DNA of 64,000 bases. Origin: Candidatus Binatia bacterium. Lineage in GTDB: Bacteria; Desulfobacterota_B; Binatia; UBA9968; JAJDTQ01. Below are positions 16,073 to 24,472 of the stretch, piece by piece. A program made the position numbers and the translations under genes. The DNA lies in assembly GCA_022827045.1 (NCBI GenBank), contig JAJDTQ010000006.1:1-64000 (forward strand), read 5' to 3'. The notes under the pieces are model-generated. The model did not search any database. It had not been told where the DNA came from and was given only the letters and a program-made list of their open reading frames with translations. The first letter of the stretch is position 1, and every line of letters begins with the position of its first letter.

Positions 16073-17446
16073 ATGTCGGATTTGTGTTTTTCCAGTATCG
16101 ACAGCATGGCGCCGCGCTTGCAGAAGGGCGAGGTCTCTCCGGTTGAGCTGACGCAGGCCTACCTCGATCGCATCCACGCCCTGGACGGGGACCTGCGCGC
16201 CTACGTGAATCTCGTGGAGGAAAGCGCCCTGGAGGAGGCCCGGACGGCGGAGCAGGAAATCCGGAATGGCCGCTACCGGGGCCCGCTCCACGGTATTCCC
16301 GTCGCGGTGAAGGATCAATACGACGTCGCGGGCGCGCCCTCGATGGTGCGCATTCCGCAGCCCGCTGGTCCGGGGGAGGACTGCGAGGCCGTGCGCCGCC
16401 TGCGCGGGGCCGGGGCGGTGATGCTCGGCAAGCTCAACATGAGCGGGCTTCCCGGCGGCGTCAAGGGCGCCCGCAATCCGTGGAATCTCGACCACGTGCC
16501 CGGCGGCTCCAGCACGGGCTCCGGCGCCGGCATCGCCGCCGGCCTGTGCATGGGCTCCATGGGTGAGGACACCGCGGGATCCATCCGGAACCCCGCGTCC
16601 TACTGCGGCATATCCGGCTTGAAGCCCACCTACGGACGGATCAGCCGAGCCGGCTTGGCGCCGCTGGGCTGGTCGCTGGACACCGCGGGCCCCATGACCC
16701 GCGTGGTGGAAGACCTCGCGCACATGCTGCAGGTCCTGGCCGGGTTCGATTCCAGGGACCCCACTTGCAGTCAAATGGAGGTCTCAGACTACTCCGCGGA
16801 TCTGAAGGCCGGGGTCTCGGGCATGGTCATCGGCGTGCCGCGGGACTATTTCGGTCTCATCGAAACCGACTCCGAGGTGCTGGAGCTCCTGGACCAGGCG
16901 CTGGCGGCGTTCGAGTCCCTGGGCGCCAAGGTCCGGGACGTGACGGTGCCGAGCATGGAATACGCCACCATCGCCAACGGGCTGCTCTACTCCTGCGAGT
17001 TTTACAACATCTGCCGGGCCGACATGGACGCGGCCATGGCCGGGGAAGCTTCGGAGTCCCGCCGGGCGCGGCTGTTCATCGGCGCGGTGTCTACCAGCGG
17101 AGACTACATCCAGGCCCAGCGGATGCGGAGCCGCCTCAGGCGGGAGTTCAACGAGGTGTTCCGCGACGTCCACGTCATGGCCCTGCCCACCAATCCCACG
17201 GCGGCGCCGCTGGCCTCGGAGCTGGACGGCCTGGACGCCGTGAACAAGATGCTGCGCCCGGACTACCCCTCGCCGGCCAACCTCGCCGGCGTCCCCGCGC
17301 TGGCCATCCCCTCCGGCTTCAACTCCAAGGGGCTGCCGGTGGGCATGCAGTTCTGGGGCAAGGCCTTCGCTGAGTCCACGCTGCTGCGGGTGGGTTACGC
17401 CTACCAGCAGCACGCCCGCTGGTTCGAGCGCCGGCCGCCGATGTAG
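16073..17446 (+). CDS. Amidase-signature family hydrolase (AtzE/GatA-like)
   Basis: A 457-residue amidase-signature enzyme with an intact catalytic triad: Lys80 (GIPVAVKDQYD), cis-Ser146 (PGGSSTGSGAG) and nucleophile Ser170 (DTAGSIRNPAS). The 24-residue spacing between the two serines is that of malonamidase and GatA. The GLKPTYGRIS strand and C-terminal LPVGMQFWGKAFAE are also present. It hydrolyses a carbon-nitrogen amide bond; the acyl substrate is unknown. Preceded by the small GatC/AtzG-like gene, it may form a heteromer. A transamidosome role is unlikely because gatB is not nearby. A second amidase 1.3 kb downstream is a paralog. Confidence 0.9.
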   Translation: MSDLCFSSIDSMAPRLQKGEVSPVELTQAYLDRIHALDGDLRAYVNLVEESALEEARTAEQEIRNGRYRGPLHGIPVAVKDQYDVAGAPSMVRIPQPAGPGEDCEAVRRLRGAGAVMLGKLNMSGLPGGVKGARNPWNLDHVPGGSSTGSGAGIAAGLCMGSMGEDTAGSIRNPASYCGISGLKPTYGRISRAGLAPLGWSLDTAGPMTRVVEDLAHMLQVLAGFDSRDPTCSQMEVSDYSADLKAGVSGMVIGVPRDYFGLIETDSEVLELLDQALAAFESLGAKVRDVTVPSMEYATIANGLLYSCEFYNICRADMDAAMAGEASESRRARLFIGAVSTSGDYIQAQRMRSRLRREFNEVFRDVHVMALPTNPTAAPLASELDGLDAVNKMLRPDYPSPANLAGVPALAIPSGFNSKGLPVGMQFWGKAFAESTLLRVGYAYQQHARWFERRPPM

Positions 17447-17506
17447 GGGCGGGTTTCAAATCCGCGCGCCCGCGGGCAGGCAATGGACGGAAGAAAGGAA
17501 AGCGCC

Positions 17507-18571
17507 ATGCTCACCATCGACGCCGATGCCCACGTGCTGGAGAATCCGCACACCTGGGACTTCCTGGAAGAGTCGGAAGAGGGTTTCCGGCCCGAGGTCG
17601 TCGTGTCGGGGCGGCAGTACACCAAGGCCGAGATGCGCGACAAGTGGGACCGGATGCCCAAGCGGGGGGCGGAGTACTGGTTCGTGGACGGCCGGCTACA
17701 GCCCAAGAACCACAACGTCGGGCTGGACACCACGCCGGAAACGCGGGAGATGCGCGACGTGGAGGCGCGGCTCCGGCACATGGACGAGCTGGAGGTGGAC
17801 GTCCAGGTGCTCTACCCGACCCTGTTCCTCCGTCCGGTGACCATGAATCCGGCGGTGGAGCTGGCGCTTTGCCGGAGCTACAACCGTTGGCTGGCAGGGC
17901 TCTGCGAGGGCACCAAGGGGCGTTTGCGGTGGATCGCGCTGCTGCCGTTCCTGACCATGGACAAGGCCCTGGCGGAGTTGGCCTCTGCCAGAGACGCGGG
18001 CGCTTGCGGCTTCATGATGCGCGGGCTGGAAGGCGATAAGCAGCTCACCGACCCGTACTTCTTTCCGCTGTACGAGGAGGCCGCGAGGCTCGACCTGCCG
18101 GCGTGCGTTCACTCGGGCATCGCCAGCTTCACCTACCAGGACATGTTTCCGGCGGCGGCCGGTTTCCGCCGCTTCAAGCTGGCGGTGGTGGGGGACTTCC
18201 ATTCGCTGATCATGGAGGGCATCCCGGCGAAGTTCCCGGGCCTCAAGTTCGGCTTCATCGAGGTCAGCGCCCAGTGGTTGCCGTACGTGATCCATGATCT
18301 CAAGCGGCTCGCCGAGCGGCAGGGAATGGAGTTTCCGGACGACGTGCTGCGGGAGAACCGGGTGTGGGTGGCCTGTCAGACGGACGACGATCTTGCCACC
18401 ATCCTGCGGTACGGCGGCGAGGACAACCTGGTCATCGGCACCGACTACGGCCACGCCGACCGCTCCGCCGAGATCGAGGCCCTGCGCGTGCTCAGGAACA
18501 AGGGCGAGGTGGCGCCCCACATCATCGACAAGATCCTGGGGCAGAACGCCAAGAATCTCTACGGTCTTTAG
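17507..18571 (+). CDS. Amidohydrolase-2 family metal-dependent hydrolase
   Basis: A 354-residue protein related to the amidohydrolases at 550 and 20274. Metal-site motifs are IDADAHVLENP at the N-terminus, ACVHSGIASF in the barrel and IGTDYGHADRS near the C-terminus. The substrate-side region LRHMDELEVDVQVLYPTLF and the FIEVSAQWLPY segment are shared with its paralogs. It probably hydrolyses or decarboxylates a small cyclic or aromatic compound. ATG 17507 with GAAAGGAAAG upstream is preferred; an in-frame ATG eight codons earlier has no good ribosome site. It follows an amidase gene, and the same pair is repeated downstream. Confidence 0.83.
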   Translation: MLTIDADAHVLENPHTWDFLEESEEGFRPEVVVSGRQYTKAEMRDKWDRMPKRGAEYWFVDGRLQPKNHNVGLDTTPETREMRDVEARLRHMDELEVDVQVLYPTLFLRPVTMNPAVELALCRSYNRWLAGLCEGTKGRLRWIALLPFLTMDKALAELASARDAGACGFMMRGLEGDKQLTDPYFFPLYEEAARLDLPACVHSGIASFTYQDMFPAAAGFRRFKLAVVGDFHSLIMEGIPAKFPGLKFGFIEVSAQWLPYVIHDLKRLAERQGMEFPDDVLRENRVWVACQTDDDLATILRYGGEDNLVIGTDYGHADRSAEIEALRVLRNKGEVAPHIIDKILGQNAKNLYGL

Positions 18572-18573
18572 AC

Positions 18574-18723
18574 GGCGTCCTTCGACTTCGCTTCGCTACG
18601 CTCAGGACGAACGGTGTTGACACTCCTGTTTTCCAGTCTTCCAGAGGACGTTTCTGTTTCCGTTCGTCCTGAGCACTTCGACAAGCTCAGGACAGGCTTC
18701 GCGAAGCGAAGTCGAAGGACGCC
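18574..18723. repeat. Intergenic inverted repeat, family A (long copy)
   Basis: The arms at 18574-18613 and 18660-18723 are reverse complements over most of their length, built around the cores CTTCGACTTCGCTTCG and CGAAGCGAAGTCGAAG and a shared CTCAGGACGAACGG block. The element fills the gap between an amidohydrolase and an amidase gene. A second copy with an identical left arm is at 24024 and a shorter one at 35072, so it is a dispersed mobile or REP-like element rather than a gene-specific signal. Confidence 0.8.
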
Positions 18724-18746
18724 ATTCTGCACCGGAGGTACTCCAA

Positions 18747-20189
18747 ATGGTCGAGAAGGACCTTGCGAACCTGACCATCAGTGAAGTGGCCCCGAAGATC
18801 CGCGCCGGCCAAGTATCGCCGGTGGAGTTGACGAAGCTCCACCTGGAGCGGATCGAACGGTTGAACCCGCTCCTGAGCGCGTTTCTCACGCCAACTCCCG
18901 AGAGCGCGCTGGAGGAGGCGGCCACGGCGGAGAAGGAGATCAAGGCCGGAGACTACCGCGGCCCGCTCCACGGCATTCCCGTTTCCATCAAGGACAACCT
19001 CGCCACCCGCGGGGTGCGCACCACCGCCGGGGCCAAGGCGCTGTCGGACAATATGCCGGACTTCGACGCTACGGTGGTGACCCGGCTGCGGGAGGCCGGC
19101 GCGATAAGCCTTGGCAAGACCAACATGCACGAGTGGGCCAAGGGCAGCCACGGCATCAACCCGTTCTACGGCACCCCCTGCAACCCCTGGGACCGAAACC
19201 GGATTCCCGGCGGCTCCAGCAGCGGCTCGGCGGTGGCGGTGGCGGCGGGCATGTGCATGGCCACCGTCGGCACCGACGCCGCGGGCTCGGTCAGGAATCC
19301 CGCCTCGCTGTGCGGCATCGTCGGCCTGAAGCCCACCTACGGCCGCATCAGCGTGTTCGGCGGCGTGCCGGGGACCGGCGGCTATTCCACCAACCACTTC
19401 GGGCCCCTGACCCGCTCGGTGGCCGACTGCGCGGCGATGATGCAGGTCATCGCCGGGCACGACCCCCAGGACCCGCTCAGCTCGCGCGAGCCGGTGCCGG
19501 ACTACACGGCGGCGCTGGGCTTGTCCGTGGAGGGCATGCGCGCGGGCATCGTCAAGGGATATTTCGAAAGGTTCGCCTCGAAGGAGGTCATGCAGGCCTT
19601 CTCCGGCGCCCTGGACCTTCTCCGTTCCCTGGGGATGACGGTGGAGGAAGTCACCGTTCCCCACATGGACCTGGTCCCCGCCGTGCAGCTCTGCGCCAGC
19701 CGGGTGGAGAGCACCGCCGACGCCGAGTACTACCTGCGGAACCACGCCCGGGACTACAGCCCGAGCATGCTGTCCACGCAGATCCAGGCGCTGACGGTAT
19801 CCGGAGGGATGTACAACCAGTCCCAGCGCATCCGCCGGCTCATTTGCGACGGCTTCGACGAGGCGCTGGACCGCGTGGATGTCATCGTGTCGCCCACCGC
19901 GCCGGTGCCGGCGATAACCATCGACGAGTCCATGAGCAGCTACGTCACCGTGGACGGCCGCAAGCAGGCGCTCCAGGGTCGCGACGGGAATTACCTGACA
20001 CTGTGCACCATCCCCCATAACGTCAGCGGGCTGCCGTCGCTGAGCATCAACTGCGGTTTCTCGAAGGACGGTGTGCCCATCGGAATGCAGATCGCGGGAG
20101 GCGCTTTTCGCGAGGACACCGTGCTCACGGTGGCCCATGCCTATGAACAGGCGTCGCCGTGGGCGGGAAGAGCACCGGACCTGCCGTAA
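18747..20189 (+). CDS. Amidase-signature family hydrolase
   Basis: A 480-residue amidase-signature enzyme, paralog of the one at 16073. The catalytic residues are Lys82 (HGIPVSIKDNL), cis-Ser157 (PGGSSSGSAVAVAAG) and Ser181 (TDAAGSVRNPAS), again 24 residues apart. GLKPTYGRISVFGG and a C-terminal GVPIGMQIAGGAFRED complete the family pattern. It lacks a small GatC-like gene of its own. GGAGG precedes ATG 18747. With the amidohydrolase at 20274 it forms a second copy of the amidase + amidohydrolase pair. The substrate is unknown. Confidence 0.9.
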   Translation: MVEKDLANLTISEVAPKIRAGQVSPVELTKLHLERIERLNPLLSAFLTPTPESALEEAATAEKEIKAGDYRGPLHGIPVSIKDNLATRGVRTTAGAKALSDNMPDFDATVVTRLREAGAISLGKTNMHEWAKGSHGINPFYGTPCNPWDRNRIPGGSSSGSAVAVAAGMCMATVGTDAAGSVRNPASLCGIVGLKPTYGRISVFGGVPGTGGYSTNHFGPLTRSVADCAAMMQVIAGHDPQDPLSSREPVPDYTAALGLSVEGMRAGIVKGYFERFASKEVMQAFSGALDLLRSLGMTVEEVTVPHMDLVPAVQLCASRVESTADAEYYLRNHARDYSPSMLSTQIQALTVSGGMYNQSQRIRRLICDGFDEALDRVDVIVSPTAPVPAITIDESMSSYVTVDGRKQALQGRDGNYLTLCTIPHNVSGLPSLSINCGFSKDGVPIGMQIAGGAFREDTVLTVAHAYEQASPWAGRAPDLP

Positions 20190-20211
20190 AACCTGCATAC
20201 CGGCAGCGCTT

Positions 20212-20250
20212 TCGCCCTCTCCCCCTGGTAGAGGGTCGGGGTGAGGGCAT
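20212..20250. repeat. Intergenic palindrome, family C (partial copy)
   Basis: The block with CCCTCTCCCC, AGAGGGT and GGGGTGAGGG matches the family found at 21385 and 30067. It lies between the amidase stop and the ribosome site of the next amidohydrolase gene. Confidence 0.55.
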
Positions 20251-20273
20251 CGAGCCCCAGAAAGGAGACAGAC

Positions 20274-21359
20274 ATGAACGGCTTCATCGACGCGGATACC
20301 CACATCGTCGAATCGGCGGACATCTGGGAGTACATGGACAAGGACATGTACGACCGCCGGCCGATCCTGCTCCAGGCTCCCACCGACACGGAGTACACGA
20401 CCTCCAACGCCTTCTGGCTCATCGACGGGCAGATCTATCCCAAGTCGGTGGGCAAGGGCAGCGCCCGGCTCAGCACCCCGGCCGAGCAGGAACGGCAGTG
20501 GACCCGCCAGGACATCGACTTGGCGATCCGGCAGTTGACCGATCCGCGGGCCCGGGTGGAGGCGCTGGACGAGCGCGGCGCCGACGCCGAGGTGATCTAC
20601 TCGACTCTCTGGGGCGTCCGTCTCACCGAGGACGTGGACCTGGACGTGGCGCTGTGCGCCGCCTACAACCGCTGGATGGGCGAGGTCTGGGCCCAGGGAG
20701 ACAACCGGCTGCGCTGGACCGCGGTGTTCCCGCTGACCTCCATCGAGGAGTCCATCAAGCAGCTGCACTACGCCAAGGAGCACGGCGCGGTGGGCGTGAA
20801 CATGCGCGGCATCGAGGGCGACCGCTCACTGGCCGAGCCTTACTTCTTTCCGCTCTACGAGGAAGCAGCCCGCCTCGACTTCCCCATCTGCATCCACATC
20901 GGCGCGGGCTCGCCGGCCATCTCCAGCGTGTTCGACGTGCGCGTCAGCCATACGCTGCCCCACCTCCGCATGCTGCCGCTGATCGCCTTCCGCGACCTCG
21001 TGGCCAACCGGATCCCGCAGCAGTTTCCCGGCCTGCGGTTCGGCTACGTCGAGGCCAGCGCCTCCTGGGTGCCGTACCTGTTGCACCAGCTCCGGCGCAC
21101 CAAGGCGAGCGACTCCCCGCTGGGGCCCGAGCTGTTCGAGGAGTGCCGCATGTGGGTGGTGTGCGAAGTGGACGAAGACCTGCCCATGCTGCTCAACTAC
21201 ATCCACGAAGACCACATCATGATCGGCTCGGACTACGGCCATCTCGACCAGTCCTTCGAGGACAACGTCGCCGCCAAGCTCCGGGCCCGCGACGACATCC
21301 CGCCGCGTGTGGTGGAGAAGATCCTCTACGACAACCCGAAGGCCTTCTACGCGATGTAG
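20274..21359 (+). CDS. Amidohydrolase-2 family metal-dependent hydrolase
   Basis: A 361-residue paralog of the amidohydrolases at 550 and 17507. It has FIDADTHIVESADIW, then YFFPLYEEAARLDFPICIHIGAG with the barrel His, YVEASASWVPYLL, and the C-terminal IGSDYGHLDQS with the metal or catalytic Asp. These place it in the same subgroup, with Asp-Thr-His replacing His-x-His. ATG 20274 follows AAAGGAGACAG at ideal spacing and is preferred over an upstream in-frame start inside the repeat. It is paired with the amidase at 18747. Function is limited to hydrolysis or decarboxylation of an unknown small molecule. Confidence 0.83.
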   Translation: MNGFIDADTHIVESADIWEYMDKDMYDRRPILLQAPTDTEYTTSNAFWLIDGQIYPKSVGKGSARLSTPAEQERQWTRQDIDLAIRQLTDPRARVEALDERGADAEVIYSTLWGVRLTEDVDLDVALCAAYNRWMGEVWAQGDNRLRWTAVFPLTSIEESIKQLHYAKEHGAVGVNMRGIEGDRSLAEPYFFPLYEEAARLDFPICIHIGAGSPAISSVFDVRVSHTLPHLRMLPLIAFRDLVANRIPQQFPGLRFGYVEASASWVPYLLHQLRRTKASDSPLGPELFEECRMWVVCEVDEDLPMLLNYIHEDHIMIGSDYGHLDQSFEDNVAAKLRARDDIPPRVVEKILYDNPKAFYAM

Positions 21360-21384
21360 CGGCGCTTAGCGGCCACGCCCTCCG

Positions 21385-21518
21385 ACCCCCTCTCCCTTTG
21401 GGAGAGGGTTGGGGTGAGGGTGCCCGGAGCAAACAGGGGTGCCGGCACATGGGAGAGACCGTGCTGCCGGGCGCCCCTCACCCGGCCTTCGGCCACCCTC
21501 TCCCAGAGGGAGAGGGTT
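21385..21518. repeat. Intergenic palindromic element, family C (paired copy)
   Basis: Two blocks face each other. Block 1 (21385-21427) contains CTCTCCCTTTGGGAGAG and GGGGTGAGGG. Block 2 (21471-21518) contains CCCCTCACCCGGCC and CTCTCCCAGAGGGAGAG. Each folds on itself and the two can pair. It lies between converging genes and may also end transcription. Block 2 is nearly identical to the copy at 30067. Confidence 0.75.
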
Positions 21519-21543
21519 TGTATTTGACTACTCAGGCAGATAC

Positions 21544-22503
21544 TTACGTATCCAGCATAGTGGGGTGGAACATGTCCTCGGGCCGGAACCGGTCCCGGGT
21601 GAGGCCCTGCTGCTGGGCGTACTCCAGCATCTTGTCGACTTCGGCCCGCGTGTCTCTGAACCCCCAGCGGTAGAAGTCCTCACCCGCGGCGGCGCGCTCC
21701 TCCTCCCACAGGGCGCGGTACCAGAGGCCGGTCTGGTGGATGCGCTGCCATTCCAGCCACTGGTAGCAGCGTCGTTTGGACTCCTGCCAGGCGTCGAACA
21801 TGCTGCGGGCCACCCAGGGGTGGGCCTCCAGCACCGAGTCCCGGATCAGCAGGGTGTGCTGGATGGGGAAGAAGCCGGTCCTGCGGTAGTACTCGCGCTC
21901 GCGCCGGGCGTAGTCGGGAAACAGGAAGTCTACCCGCGGGCGGTCGTCGGGCGCCAGGGTGGCGGTGGTGATCATTGCGTCGATCTCACCGGTCAGAAGC
22001 ATCTGTCGCAGTTCACCGTATCCTTCCACCACCTCGAGCTTGAGCCAGTCGGGCGGCGACCACTCGTGCGGGTTCTCCGGCGGCCGTCCCGCCACCCAGG
22101 TGATGGACTCGAGGTCGACGCCGTGCTCCTCCGCGAGGATGCCCCGAGCCCACAGGGCGGTGGTGGTGAACCAGCTCTGGATGCCCACCCGCTTGCCGTT
22201 GAGGTCCGCGGGCTCGGTGATGCCGGCGCTCGTGTTGACGTAGATGTAGGAGTGCCGGAACATCCGCTTGACGAATATGGGGACGGCGGTGAAGCCCAGG
22301 GTCTTGAAGGGCAGGTCGACGATGTAGCGCCCGGTGAAGAACTCGGCCACGTCGAAGCGCCCCTCGTGGCCGCCGAAGTGGCGGTTCACGTCATCGGCGT
22401 CCACGTGGACCCGGAGGTCGATGCCCTCCGGCTTGACCGCCCCCTCGACCAACGCCCGGGCGCGGTCGTAGGGAGCGCAGATCATGCTCAGCTCGAGCGG
22501 CAT
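21544..22503 (-). CDS. 4,5-dihydroxyphthalate decarboxylase-like / binding-protein-fold protein
   Basis: A 319-residue protein starting MPLELSMICAPYDRARALVEG, with FDVAEFFTGRYI, AVPIFVKRMFRHSYIYVN, ADLNGKRVGIQSWFTTTALWARGIL and a C-terminal GLTRDRFRPEDMFHP. This pattern is that of the 4,5-dihydroxyphthalate decarboxylase family, enzymes with a periplasmic-binding-protein fold. It has no signal peptide and no ABC permease neighbour, which supports a cytoplasmic enzyme. The actual substrate may be another aromatic or dicarboxylic acid. It is transcribed opposite to the amidase/amidohydrolase pairs and ends close to them. Confidence 0.75.
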   Translation of the reverse strand: MPLELSMICAPYDRARALVEGAVKPEGIDLRVHVDADDVNRHFGGHEGRFDVAEFFTGRYIVDLPFKTLGFTAVPIFVKRMFRHSYIYVNTSAGITEPADLNGKRVGIQSWFTTTALWARGILAEEHGVDLESITWVAGRPPENPHEWSPPDWLKLEVVEGYGELRQMLLTGEIDAMITTATLAPDDRPRVDFLFPDYARREREYYRRTGFFPIQHTLLIRDSVLEAHPWVARSMFDAWQESKRRCYQWLEWQRIHQTGLWYRALWEEERAAAGEDFYRWGFRDTRAEVDKMLEYAQQQGLTRDRFRPEDMFHPTMLDT

Positions 22504-22592
22504 GCTTCAGAAACACCCTTTGAGGTTTCCGTTGCTTGTCATTTCATATCAAAATAGTCAACGTACAGCGTACGCGAACGGAGGGTTTCGGC

Positions 22593-22970
22593 ATGGGAGA
22601 CGATACTCTGAGGATCAAGGCCACCGGCGTCGACCACGTGGTGGTGCACGTGGGGGATGTGTCGCGCGCCAAGCGGTTCTATGTCGACCTGCTCGGGATG
22701 GAAGTGGCCCACGAGCACGACGGCCGGGTCTTCCTGCGATGCGGACAGCAGCAGGTGGGGCTGTTCGAAGGCCGGCAGGGGGCCACCGACTCCGCCGGAC
22801 GTGATCTCAACCATATCGCGCTTCAGGTGGAGTCGGGCAGCTACGAGGAGGTGAAGGCCGCCCTCGAAGCGGCGGGGATTGCCGTGAGCGGGCGGAAGGG
22901 GGATCCGCGCTGCATCTACTTTCGGGACCCGGACGGTCACATGATTCAGATCCTTGCACCGCGAACATGA
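22593..22970 (+). CDS. VOC family protein (glyoxalase/dioxygenase fold)
   Basis: A 125-residue single VOC protein. Module 1 includes GVDHVVVHVGDVSRAKRFYVDLLGM. Module 2 has DLNHIALQVESGSYEEVKAALEAAGI and FRDPDGHMIQILAP, with the expected His and metal-binding positions. It is typical of small glyoxalase or bleomycin-resistance-like proteins. ATG 22593 has GGAGGG upstream; an upstream in-frame start would add 19 unrelated residues. It lies 34 nt before an aldo/keto reductase gene on the same strand, so co-transcription is likely. Confidence 0.82.
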   Translation: MGDDTLRIKATGVDHVVVHVGDVSRAKRFYVDLLGMEVAHEHDGRVFLRCGQQQVGLFEGRQGATDSAGRDLNHIALQVESGSYEEVKAALEAAGIAVSGRKGDPRCIYFRDPDGHMIQILAPRT

Positions 22971-23004
22971 TCCGTCGGTGTCGCCACGAAAAAGAGCCTG
23001 CGTA

Positions 23005-24000
23005 ATGCGATACAGGATGCTGGGTAGGACGGGGCTTCGGGTCTCGGAGATCGGCTTCGGGTGCGGCAACGTCGGCGGCCTGATGACCCGGGACGGCCAT
23101 GACGAGCAGCTCCATGCGGTGCGGCACGCGCTCTCCCTGGGTATCAACTATTTCGACACGGCCAGGGCCTACGGGGAGGGCAAGTCGGAAACGAACCTCG
23201 GCCGGGTGCTGGACGAGATCGGCGAGGAGATCGTGCTTTCCACCAAGGTCCGCCTCGAATCCGACGCCCTCGGGGACATCGCCTCGGCCACCGTCGCCCA
23301 CGCGGACCAGGGGCTTGCCCGCCTGGGACGCGACTCGGTGGACCTGATGCAACTCCACACCCGGCTCGTCAACCGGCGGGAGGACGGGCGCTTCGGCATG
23401 ACTCCGGCCGAGGTGCTGGGGCCGGGGGGCGTCATCGAGGGATTCAAGCGGCTGCGCGACCGACGACGGGTCGGGTTTTTCGGATTCACCGGCTTGGGCG
23501 ACGTCGAGGCCATTGACGCGCTGGTGGACAGCGGCGAGTTCGACTCCTTCCAGGCTTACTACAACCTGCTCAATCCCAGCGCCGGCCGGTCCGTGCCCGA
23601 TGGTTTCAGCGCCCTGAACTACCGCCGCGTCATCGACCGGGCCGCCGCGCAGGGAATGGGGGTCGTGGTAATACGCGTGCTGGCCGCGGGGGTCTTGAGT
23701 CCGACGCCGGAGTCAGGCGGCGGCACCAGCCGCGAGCCGCTCTCCGCGGGCTCCGACTACGAACGCGACGTGGCACGGGCCCACAAGCTGGCTTTCCTCG
23801 CGGACCACGGGCTCGAATCCCTGCCCCAGGCGGCCATGCGCTTTGCCCTCATGAAGCCCGAGGTCGGCACCGTCCTCGTGGGCTTCTCCAACAACGCCCA
23901 GATCGACGAGGCCGTTTCGTGCTCCGGCGCGGGTCCCCTGCCGGAGGGCGCTATGGCCGGACTGCGGGAGATATGGGACAGCGACTTCGGCGGTAGCTAG
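23005..24000 (+). CDS. Aldo/keto reductase family oxidoreductase
   Basis: A 331-residue aldo/keto reductase. It starts MRYRMLGRTGLRVSEIGFG, and the catalytic tetrad is visible as Asp in NYFDTARAYG, Tyr in AYGEGKSE, Lys in LSTKVR and His in LMQLHTR. The later VGFFGFTG and GTVLVGFSNNAQIDEA segments match the NADPH-binding end of the barrel. It reduces or oxidises a carbonyl compound. ATG 23005 begins the domain; an in-frame start 17 codons upstream overlaps the VOC gene and is less likely. The downstream side is a family A repeat. Confidence 0.9.
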   Translation: MRYRMLGRTGLRVSEIGFGCGNVGGLMTRDGHDEQLHAVRHALSLGINYFDTARAYGEGKSETNLGRVLDEIGEEIVLSTKVRLESDALGDIASATVAHADQGLARLGRDSVDLMQLHTRLVNRREDGRFGMTPAEVLGPGGVIEGFKRLRDRRRVGFFGFTGLGDVEAIDALVDSGEFDSFQAYYNLLNPSAGRSVPDGFSALNYRRVIDRAAAQGMGVVVIRVLAAGVLSPTPESGGGTSREPLSAGSDYERDVARAHKLAFLADHGLESLPQAAMRFALMKPEVGTVLVGFSNNAQIDEAVSCSGAGPLPEGAMAGLREIWDSDFGGS

Positions 24001-24023
24001 GAGCCTGTCCGAGAAAGTGAGTC

Positions 24024-24124
24024 GTCCTTCGACTTCGCTTCGCTACGCTCAGGACGAACGGTCGTGATGGGCTTTCTCCGTTCGTCCTGAGCGTAGCGAG
24101 GTCTGCCGAGCGAAGTCGAAGGAC
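24024..24124. repeat. Intergenic inverted repeat, family A
   Basis: The left arm (24024-24061) is identical to that of the element at 18574; the right arm (24078-24124) contains CGTTCGTCCTGAGCG. The two arms form a long imperfect stem. It lies between converging aldo/keto reductase and DUF1232 genes. The flanking GCCTGTCCGAGAAA just before it resembles the short terminal motif noted at 40222. Confidence 0.8.
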
Positions 24125-24151
24125 ACTCCCACGGGAATTCTTTGTCAGCGC

Positions 24152-24472
24152 CTACTGCCCCTCGGCGATCCGCTTCACGTGCTCCTGCACCACCTCCCTC
24201 GGGCACAGCGCGATGAATCCCTTGGCTCCCAGGAACAGCAGCAGGATATCGTCCACGTGCCCCAGGGCGGGCAGCAGATCGGGCAACAGGTCGGCCGGAA
24301 GGATCAGGTAGCCGAACACGCTCAATGCCAGCAGCTTGGCCTTGAAGCCGACCCGCGGGTCCTTGAACAGGCGCCAGAACAGCTTGCCGAAGCTGGGCAG
24401 GTGCTGCACCAGCCCCAGCAGCCGCCTGGGACCTAGGCGCAGGAGGTAGAAGAGGGAGCCGAACCGGATCAT
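24152..24472 (-). CDS. DUF1232 (YkvA-like) small membrane-associated protein
   Basis: A 106-residue protein with VGFKAKLLALSVFGYLILPADLLPDLLPALGHVDDILLLFLGAKGF, the DUF1232 signature in which Leu-Pro-x-Asp-Leu-hydrophobic-Pro and Val-Asp-Asp repeat. Such proteins have one or two hydrophobic helices and are membrane-associated; no biochemical role is known. ATG 24472 overlaps the stop of the upstream gene by 4 nt (ATGA), and GAGG lies 6 nt before it, so it is translationally coupled to the secreted protein gene. Confidence 0.85.
   Translation of the reverse strand: MIRFGSLFYLLRLGPRRLLGLVQHLPSFGKLFWRLFKDPRVGFKAKLLALSVFGYLILPADLLPDLLPALGHVDDILLLFLGAKGFIALCPREVVQEHVKRIAEGQ

Noticed and set aside
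15846..17446. gatC-gatA genes of the tRNA amidotransferase
   Set aside because: No gatB follows, the downstream genes are amidohydrolases, and the small protein looks closer to the catabolic AtzG type.
18687..20783. A 698-residue minus-strand open frame
   Set aside because: It is antisense to an amidase with an intact catalytic triad and to the start of an amidohydrolase gene.
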